From Bacillota bacterium (GTDB lineage: Bacteria; Bacillota; Limnochordia; Darwinibacteriales; Darwinibacteriaceae): 44,407 bases of DNA. Below the pieces are notes generated by a model that saw nothing but the letters and a program-made list of their open reading frames with translations, did no database searches and had not been told where the DNA came from. Shown here one piece after another: positions 38,159 to 44,407 of this stretch. The DNA is taken from the NCBI GenBank assembly GCA_012520355.1, contig JAAYOK010000177.1, positions 1-44,407 on the forward strand, given 5' to 3'. A program made the translations under genes and the position numbers. Each line of letters opens with the position of its first letter. The first letter of the stretch is position 1.

Positions 38159-38186
38159 ATAAAACAAGTTCAGGCCGCTAATACTA
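38156..38186 (+). promoter_or_regulatory. Candidate sigma-G promoter of spoVT
   Basis: TGAATA-N18-AATACTA, 26 bp upstream of spoVT. Confidence 0.6.
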
Positions 38187-38211
38187 ACCCCAAGCTCACT
38201 AGAAGAGGGGT

Positions 38212-38751
38212 GTGACATTGAAAGCAACTGGAATAGTTCGACGCATTGACGATCTGGGACGTGTGGTCATCCCCAAAGAAATTCGCCGTACTCTGCGCAT
38301 CCGAGAAGGAGATCCCCTCGAGATTTTTGTTGATCGGGATGGGGAGGTTATTTTAAAGAAGTATTCACCCATCGGGGAATTGGGGGATTTTGCCCAGGAG
38401 TATTCGGACTCCTTGTACGAAACCACAGGTCATGTTGCCATTATTACCGACCGAGACGCAGTAGTGGCCATTTCTGGAGCACCTAAGAAACAGTGGATAG
38501 ATAAGTCGATTGTGGCTGTGGTAGAAGAGGCCATGGAGTCGAGGCGGAGTATGACGCTTCGTAAGGGAGAGCGCCCTGAGGAGGATGAGTGGGACTTTGC
38601 CATGCAGGTGATTGCTCCGATTATTTCCGAGGGAGACCCTATCGGTAGCGTGATTCTCGGAACCAATGAAGCCAAAAAGCAACTCGGCGAACTCGAGCTC
38701 AAGCTATGTGAAACGGCCGCTGGCTTTTTAGCCAAACAGATGGAGCAATAG
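38212..38751 (+). CDS. spoVT: Stage V sporulation protein T (AbrB-like regulator)
   Basis: KATGIVRRIDDLGRVVIPKEIRRTLRIREGDPLEIFVDRDGEVILKKYSPI. Confidence 0.97.
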   Translation: MTLKATGIVRRIDDLGRVVIPKEIRRTLRIREGDPLEIFVDRDGEVILKKYSPIGELGDFAQEYSDSLYETTGHVAIITDRDAVVAISGAPKKQWIDKSIVAVVEEAMESRRSMTLRKGERPEEDEWDFAMQVIAPIISEGDPIGSVILGTNEAKKQLGELELKLCETAAGFLAKQMEQ

Positions 38752-38828
38752 GGAAAAGCAAAATACTTGGACTCCTCATAACCTACCTTTGCCTTGCGTA
38801 AGCATAGGAAAAAAAGAAGGCGTGGGAT

Positions 38829-40424
38829 ATGACAAAGGAGTCTTTTTTGCGTGGTGCTGTCGTTTTGACCTTGGCCAGTTTGGTCAGTCGAATGATTGGT
38901 TTGGCCTATATGATCGCTCTACCCCGTTTGATCTACGATGATGGCATGGGCCTCTACCAACTGGTTAAACCCATTCACTATTTTGCCGCGGTGGTGGCAC
39001 TTGCAGGTGTGCCTGTGGCCATTGCCAAACTTACAGCAGAAAAAGTTGCTCTGGGGTCCAAACGAGATGTGCAGCGGGTGTTTCAGGTAGGTACAGCCCT
39101 CATGGTCCTCAGCGGAGGCGTGGTGGGACTCGCCCTTCTTTTTGGCGCGAACTGGTTTGCGTTCCGTTTTGCCAGAGATATGGGGGTGGCCAAGACCCTC
39201 GCCTTGCTTGGTCCAGCCTGTTTCTTCTTGGCCTTAAGTGCCGCCATGCGTGGGTTTTTCCAAGGGCTCCAATGTATGACCCCCACGGCTGTAGCCCAAA
39301 TCATCGATCAGCTGGTCCGAGTGCTGGTAACCATGCTTGCGAGCGCTTGGCTGAGACCTCGGGGAGTGGAAATGGCTGTAACGGGCATTGCCATTGGCTT
39401 TATTGCGGGGGAATTTACTGGCTGGCTGGTTCTGGTCATCTACTATGCGATTAAAGGTCAGAAACTGATGCTGGACATTCCGGAGAAGCAAAGGCAGGTA
39501 CCAGAATCCTTTTGGCAAATTGCCAAGAAGATCGTCCTCCTTGCTTCTCCAGCAGTTGTGGCTACGATTTTATGGCCTGTGATGCAGCTTGCCGATAGCC
39601 TTTTGATTCCCCAGAGAATGCAAATGGCAGGCTTTTCGCCTGCCCAGATCCGTGAAGGGCTCGGCCACTTGGGTATGGCCTTAACCTTAGCCCATTTTCC
39701 TAATGTTGTTACGGTGGCCTTGGCCACAAGTTTAGTCCCCGCCATTTCTGAGGCGTGGGCCCTAAAGAGTAAGCGCTTGGTTCAGTACCGAACCCAAGAA
39801 GCTCTACGGATTGCCTTAATCTTTGGTATCCCTTCCTGTGCCGCGCTCTTTGTCTTGGCCAAACCTTTGAGTCAACTACTCTTCGGTTATGTTCAGGTGG
39901 CGGCACCCCTGGCCATTTTGTCCTTTGGGGCTATTTCCCTCGGGATCATCCAAGCTAGCACAGGGGTCTTGCAGGGGCTCGGTCAGATGTTAGTCCCTGT
40001 CCGCAATCTCGCCCTTGGTGTGGTATGTAAGTTCCTTTTGAACTACTATCTACTAGCCCAGCCCCAAATCGGCATGCTCGGTGCTGCCTGGAGTACAACA
40101 GCAAGTTGGGCGGTGATCGCCTTGCTGAACCTAGCTTCGGTGTACAAAGAGGTGGATCACGCCTTGAGCCTTAGGGCGAGCCTGCTTTATCCGTCCTTAG
40201 TCACCATCTTTGCAGCGCTTTGGATGTATCTGACCCAGGATACTCTAGCCTATTTTATCCCAGAAGGCGCCGCCAGTTTTCTGGCACTGATAAGCGGCTT
40301 TGTCCTCTACTTCCTGTTCCTCATGCCCACCAAGAGCTTGACGAAGCGGGATCTTCATTTGCTCCCTCTCTTTGGTAAACCACTGGCCCGTACCCTTCAA
40401 GCCTGGGGGTTTTTACGGAGCTGA
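38829..40424 (+). CDS. SpoVB/YabM-like polysaccharide (MOP superfamily) flippase
   Basis: SFLRGAVVLTLASLVSRMIGLAYMIALPRLI; about 14 TM; downstream of spoVT. Confidence 0.88.
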   Translation: MTKESFLRGAVVLTLASLVSRMIGLAYMIALPRLIYDDGMGLYQLVKPIHYFAAVVALAGVPVAIAKLTAEKVALGSKRDVQRVFQVGTALMVLSGGVVGLALLFGANWFAFRFARDMGVAKTLALLGPACFFLALSAAMRGFFQGLQCMTPTAVAQIIDQLVRVLVTMLASAWLRPRGVEMAVTGIAIGFIAGEFTGWLVLVIYYAIKGQKLMLDIPEKQRQVPESFWQIAKKIVLLASPAVVATILWPVMQLADSLLIPQRMQMAGFSPAQIREGLGHLGMALTLAHFPNVVTVALATSLVPAISEAWALKSKRLVQYRTQEALRIALIFGIPSCAALFVLAKPLSQLLFGYVQVAAPLAILSFGAISLGIIQASTGVLQGLGQMLVPVRNLALGVVCKFLLNYYLLAQPQIGMLGAAWSTTASWAVIALLNLASVYKEVDHALSLRASLLYPSLVTIFAALWMYLTQDTLAYFIPEGAASFLALISGFVLYFLFLMPTKSLTKRDLHLLPLFGKPLARTLQAWGFLRS

Positions 40425-41188
40425 TCCTTAGCCCGATCCCAAAGCAGATTCAGGCCATCAAGGTCCAGGTCGTTTAGATCGAGACCTTCTTCTTTTGCGT
40501 AGGCTTCCACAAGGTGAAAGCGCTCTGTGAACTTGGCCGTGGCTTGGTCGAGGGCCAGCTCTGGATCCACCTCGATAAAGCGGGCCAGATTCACTGTGGC
40601 AAAGAGGAGATCGCCAAGCTCGTCTTCAAGTTCGGCCTGGATTCCCCCTTGGAGCGCGTCTTTCAGTTCTTGGATCTCTTCTTCGATTTTGTCTAAGACA
40701 TCAAGGGGTTCGTCCCAATCAAAGCCCACCTTGGCCGCCTTCTTTTGGATTTTCTCGGCCCGCATCAGCGCGGGAAAGACCTTGGGTACCCCATCTAAGA
40801 CCGACGTTCGCTCTGCCAGTCCCTTTTCTGTCTTTTTAATGGCATCCCAGGTCTTACTCACCTCATCCGCGGTCTCGATGTTGCCTGCTGTAGCGAAGAC
40901 ATGGGGATGGCGACGTATGATCTTCTCACCGAGATTCTGGATCACATCATCGACGGAAAAAGCCCCTTTTTCCCTGGCGATCTCCGCATGGAGTAGGACC
41001 TGTAAAAGGACATCCCCCAGTTCATCTAAGATCGCCTCAGGGTTTTCCTCGTCAATGGCTTCAAAGAGTTCGTAGGTCTCTTCCAGGAGGAACCGTTTGA
41101 GGCTTTCGTGGGTCTGCTTACGATCCCAGGGACAACCCTCTGGGGAACGGAGCTTACTAATAATTTGGACTAGATCTGACCAGGTCAT
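40397..41188 (-). CDS. mazG: Nucleoside triphosphate pyrophosphohydrolase MazG
   Basis: LRSPEGCPWDRKQTHESLKRFLLEETYELFEAID; SD AAAGGAG. Confidence 0.96.
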   Translation of the reverse strand: MTWSDLVQIISKLRSPEGCPWDRKQTHESLKRFLLEETYELFEAIDEENPEAILDELGDVLLQVLLHAEIAREKGAFSVDDVIQNLGEKIIRRHPHVFATAGNIETADEVSKTWDAIKKTEKGLAERTSVLDGVPKVFPALMRAEKIQKKAAKVGFDWDEPLDVLDKIEEEIQELKDALQGGIQAELEDELGDLLFATVNLARFIEVDPELALDQATAKFTERFHLVEAYAKEEGLDLNDLDLDGLNLLWDRAKDQLRKNPQA

Positions 41189-41216
41189 GAAGTACTCCTT
41201 TCTGCCCACTAAGTAA

Positions 41217-41243
41217 AGAACCCCCTAGGAGTAGGGGGCAAGT
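41217..41243 (-). terminator. Terminator after hup
   Basis: CCCCCTA-GGAG-TAGGGGG with T-rich TTCTTT on minus strand. Confidence 0.75.
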
Positions 41244-41256
41244 CAAACATTCATTT

Positions 41257-41535
41257 TTACTTAGGTGCTACGACTTCCCGGAGGGACTTGCCTGGTTTGA
41301 AGGCAGGAACCTTAGTGGCGGGAATTGTAATGGGTTTTCCGGTGGAAGGATTAATCCCTTGGCGTTCTTGACGAGGTCTTACCTCGAACGTACCGAATCC
41401 AACGATGGTTACCTTCTCTTCTCGGGCTAAAGAATCGGAAATGGCTGCAAATACCGCTTCTACCGCTTCGCCTGCTGCCTTTTTAGTCATACCTGCTTTG
41501 TCAGCAACATTAGCAATCAACTCTGCTTTGTTCAC
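41257..41535 (-). CDS. hup: HU family DNA-binding protein
   Basis: MNKAELIANVADKAGMTKKAA...GFGTFEVRPRQERQGINPSTG. Confidence 0.97.
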   Translation of the reverse strand: MNKAELIANVADKAGMTKKAAGEAVEAVFAAISDSLAREEKVTIVGFGTFEVRPRQERQGINPSTGKPITIPATKVPAFKPGKSLREVVAPK

Positions 41536-41702
41536 ACATAAACCTCCTTTAAGGTGGAAATATACCCTGTAATTCTAGGATTATTCGAGTTCTCCTGCTA
41601 ACTATGGCAATATTTTCCCCTAAAAACAATGATAATACCCGCTTTTCATGCGATTTTGCCCCCCTTTTTTGGTGACACTAACAAAAACAAAGGAGAATTG
41701 CT

Positions 41703-42662
41703 ATGGGCATCAAGAAAAATCAAGCTATTGTGCTCGGGCTCGTGCTCGTGGTCATTGCCAGTGTCACTGCGCTGCTCAGTTGGTCCAGGGATGATCGAAA
41801 TATTGTGCGTGAGCTCCAAGAGGAACCAACACTCACTGTCTATGTGAATGAAACGGGGCAAATCCAGGAGATGCCTCTAGAAGAGTATATTCAAGGGGTG
41901 GTGGCAGGCGAAATGTTTCCGGATTGGCCTGTCAATGCCTATGCTGCTCAGGCCATCTTTGCCCGGAGTTTTACCATGGACTTTCTGGCTTCGGGTGGTG
42001 TAAAAGACAAGTATGGGGCGGATGTTTCAACCTCGATCCAAGAAACCCAGGCCTTTAATCCTGACGCCGTTACAGAGGAGATCAAAAAGGGCGTGGAGAT
42101 GACACGGGGCGAAGTGATGACCTATGATAACCGCTTTGTGCGAGGCTGGTTCCATGCCTATTCTGGTGGGATCACCGCTCAGGCCAAAGAGGGTTTGGAT
42201 TATCAAGACGAAGAGCCCCCATTCACAAAAAGTGTCAAGCTTGGGGAAAATGACTATGTTCCAGATGATGTCAAAGAGTGGACGGCTGAATATAATGCTG
42301 AAGAGCTCAGGGGCATGCTGGCTCAGACTGGTCTGAATGTAGGGGAAATCACAGGAGTTGAAATTGCGGAAAAGGGTCCATCGGGGCGGGTGACTTCGTT
42401 TTTGGTCCGAGGTAGCCAGGGTGAGGACACCATCTCTGGACCTGCGTTTCGTCTCGCGGTTGATTCCACCAAGATGAAATCAACCTTGGTGCAAGACTTA
42501 CGTTTTGAAGGGGGGACCTTATCCATCACTGGCACAGGCTATGGTCATGGGGTAGGCCTAAGCCAGTGGGATGCCTTCAAACTAGCCAAGGAAGGGAAGA
42601 GTCCCGAGGAGATCGTGGAGACCTTCTTTCCAGACATTGAGATCCGCACCATCTACCAATGA
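41703..42662 (+). CDS. SpoIID/LytB domain protein
   Basis: MPLEEYIQGVVAGEMFPDWPVNAYAAQAIFARSF; GTGYGHGVGLSQWDA. Confidence 0.92.
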   Translation: MGIKKNQAIVLGLVLVVIASVTALLSWSRDDRNIVRELQEEPTLTVYVNETGQIQEMPLEEYIQGVVAGEMFPDWPVNAYAAQAIFARSFTMDFLASGGVKDKYGADVSTSIQETQAFNPDAVTEEIKKGVEMTRGEVMTYDNRFVRGWFHAYSGGITAQAKEGLDYQDEEPPFTKSVKLGENDYVPDDVKEWTAEYNAEELRGMLAQTGLNVGEITGVEIAEKGPSGRVTSFLVRGSQGEDTISGPAFRLAVDSTKMKSTLVQDLRFEGGTLSITGTGYGHGVGLSQWDAFKLAKEGKSPEEIVETFFPDIEIRTIYQ

Positions 42663-42664
42663 GT

Positions 42665-42691
42665 CTAACTTGACTACTCTTTGCATAGAAT
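42665..42691 (+). promoter_or_regulatory. Candidate sigma-E promoter for yabP-yabQ
   Basis: CTA-N16-CATAGAAT. Confidence 0.4.
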
Positions 42692-42725
42692 GAAATACCA
42701 TGTTCTGAGCAAGGAGGTCACAAAG

Positions 42726-43010
42726 GTGGATGATAAGAGGCTGAGTAATGTTCGCCATCAATTGGTCTTAGCCGAAAGGGAACGTTTGACCCTCGATGGT
42801 GTGATCCATGTGGAGAGTTTTGATGACCGGGAAATTGTCTTAGAGACCGAGCTTGGAGGCCTTGTGGTACAAGGGGAGGACCTCCATATTAAGGAGCTCA
42901 ATTTGGAGAAGGGCAATCTCTTGGTCAGCGGTTATGTTGCATCGGTTGAGTATCTAGGGGATTCCCTGGCCAAACGGAGCAAGGGCGTACTCGCTCGATT
43001 ATTCAAGTAG
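42726..43010 (+). CDS. yabP: Spore protein YabP (GTG start)
   Basis: LTLDGVIHVESFDDREIVLETELGGLVVQGEDLHIKELNLEKGNLLVSGYV...; SD AAGGAGGT. Confidence 0.9.
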   Translation: MDDKRLSNVRHQLVLAERERLTLDGVIHVESFDDREIVLETELGGLVVQGEDLHIKELNLEKGNLLVSGYVASVEYLGDSLAKRSKGVLARLFK

Positions 43011-43031
43011 TAGCTTGCGGGAGGTGTCTCC

Positions 43032-43481
43032 ATGGAATCCCTTGGCACTCAACTGTACTCCTTTAGCATTGTTCTCCTGGCCGGAATTACCTTGGGGATC
43101 TTCTTTGATTTGTTCCGGGTGATACGGGGAATCCTGCGCCCGGGGCTCATTAGTACACCCATTTTGGATCTGCTCTTTTGGGCCCTGATCACTCCCATCC
43201 TCGTCCTCTATCTGGTTTTAGCAAACTGGGGAGAGTTGCGTGGCTACGTCCTAATTGGCCTAGGTCTAGGACTCTTCTTTTATCGTTTACTCCTTTCAGG
43301 CTTAGTCCTTTCCTTCTTACTGTGGTTGGTTCGTGTGGTGGGGGGATTTTTGAATCTGGTGGTTTCCTTTTTTCTGTGGCTTGTATCCTTTCCCATTCTC
43401 TTAGTGCAAGAAGCCCGCTTTAGTTTGTCCCATAGGAGGAAAACGTGGCGCCTGCGACCTCGGCTGCGTTGGAGAAAATAG
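43032..43481 (+). CDS. yabQ: Spore cortex biosynthesis protein YabQ
   Basis: TLGIFFDLFRVIRG...; TM-rich; between yabP and divIC. Confidence 0.9.
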   Translation: MESLGTQLYSFSIVLLAGITLGIFFDLFRVIRGILRPGLISTPILDLLFWALITPILVLYLVLANWGELRGYVLIGLGLGLFFYRLLLSGLVLSFLLWLVRVVGGFLNLVVSFFLWLVSFPILLVQEARFSLSHRRKTWRLRPRLRWRK

Positions 43482-43550
43482 GCTGAAGTCAAAGTTTTGG
43501 CAGGAAAAATCCTGGCGAGGGGGAATGAATGAGCCAGGAGGGATGTTCCC

Positions 43551-43868
43551 ATGGCCAAAAAACGCGTACGCATCCAGCCCTGGCGGATTGTGCTCCTAGT
43601 CATTTTGGTCTGGATCGGTTTCAACTTTGCCAAAAACGGAGTAGCGAATTACAAGTTGCGGCAAGAGATCGAGGCTTTGGAGAAGCGCTTGGTCGTTTTG
43701 GAAATGCGCAAGGAAGATTTGGAGCGGGAGATCGAAGAGTGGAAGTCCCCGGAAAATGTGGAGCGAATAGCACGGGAGCAGCTCGGCCTGGTGAAACCAG
43801 GTGAAGTGGTGTACCGGGTTTCTGAAACCTTCTCTGGCGACGTAGCCCATGATGTGGAGAAACGCTAG
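43551..43868 (+). CDS. divIC: Septum formation initiator (DivIC/FtsB-like)
   Basis: Single TM then coiled coil; ENVERIAREQLGLVKPGEVVY. Confidence 0.92.
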   Translation: MAKKRVRIQPWRIVLLVILVWIGFNFAKNGVANYKLRQEIEALEKRLVVLEMRKEDLEREIEEWKSPENVERIAREQLGLVKPGEVVYRVSETFSGDVAHDVEKR

Positions 43869-43871
43869 GAT

Positions 43872-43900
43872 TTGACACAAAACTCCTTATAATATATAAT
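43872..43900 (+). promoter_or_regulatory. Full-consensus sigma-A promoter
   Basis: TTGACA-N17-TATAAT. Confidence 0.85.
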
Positions 43901-43956
43901 GTTATGTAGTCGCGTGCCCCGCACGGCAGAATCCAAGAGGAGGAATTTTTTAACGT

Positions 43957-44349
43957 ATGTCAATTGATGTCGGCAACATTGTCGAAGGGAAGGTTACCGG
44001 GATAACCAATTTCGGTGCTTTCGTGGAACTCTCCAATGGAAAAACAGGTCTGGTCCACATTTCTGAAGTTGCAGATGCTTATGTGAAAGATATTAAGGAC
44101 TTTCTGAACGAAAATGATGTGGTCAAAGTGAAAGTCATTAATATGAGCGAAGGCAAGATTGGGTTATCCATTAAACAGGTAAATCCAACCAAGCCAGCGC
44201 GTGATCGTCGTGGTGGTCCTCGCAGGAAAGCAGCTAGTCCTGTAGATTTCGAGGAGCGTTTGTCGCGTTTTATGAAAGACAGTGATGAACGTCAGACTGC
44301 TCTGAAGAAAAGCCAAGACTCGAAGCGGGGAGGCAGGGGCGCAAGGTAG
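43957..44349 (+). CDS. yabR: S1 RNA-binding domain protein (YabR-like)
   Basis: VGNIVEGKVTGITNFGAFVELSNGKTGLVHISEVADAYVKDIKDFL. Confidence 0.92.
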   Translation: MSIDVGNIVEGKVTGITNFGAFVELSNGKTGLVHISEVADAYVKDIKDFLNENDVVKVKVINMSEGKIGLSIKQVNPTKPARDRRGGPRRKAASPVDFEERLSRFMKDSDERQTALKKSQDSKRGGRGAR

Positions 44350-44370
44350 AAACCGAGAATAAAGAAATAA

Positions 44371-44395
44371 AGCACTCCAAAGGGAGTGCTTTTAT
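44371..44395 (+). terminator. Terminator after yabR
   Basis: AGCACTCC-AAAG-GGAGTGCTTTTATT. Confidence 0.85.
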
Positions 44396-44407
44396 TGTAA
44401 GGAAGTG

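Noticed and set aside
40397-40424. 28-bp convergent overlap of spoVB-like and mazG 3' ends
   Set aside because: Tail-to-tail overlaps are common and no terminator or extra signal was seen.

Overview
The window looks like an ordinary, near-origin housekeeping and sporulation region of a spore-forming Firmicute (Bacillota). Almost everything is on the + strand. No CRISPR array, rRNA, tRNA, transposon or prophage was recognised. Gene order: YkvI-like (cut by window edge), TPR protein, gcvT-gcvH-gcvPA-gcvPB, PPIase(-), DUF951, PRK06851-type ATPase, queT(-), ychF, rpsF-ssb-rpsR, yybS-like, rplI, lonC, mgtE, galK(-), galT remnant(-), ridA, ddl, ABC-F, dnaD-like, dnaB, small ORF, rsmA, ykuK-like, veg, PG-binding/GH18-like, DUF3794-LysM, YdcZ-like, ispE, NTP-transferase, purR, DUF559 nuclease-like, short glmU, prs, rplY, pth, mfd, spoVT, spoVB-like, mazG(-), hup(-), spoIID-like, yabP, yabQ, divIC, yabR. 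The most interesting signals are mostly non-coding or gene-decay events: (1) a compact DnaA-box cluster (1080-1123) beside a 29-bp Fur-like dyad upstream of the gcv operon; (2) an unannotated 33-aa upstream ORF overlapped by a 16-bp RNA stem in the mgtE leader; (3) a decayed galT next to an intact galK; (4) a GlmU lacking nearly all of its acetyltransferase domain; (5) a DUF559-type nuclease-like gene where yabJ-spoVG usually sits; (6) competing hairpins at the divIC ribosome-binding site. I did not find a convincing new multi-gene system. All calls come from reading the sequence and remembered family features; no searches were run.
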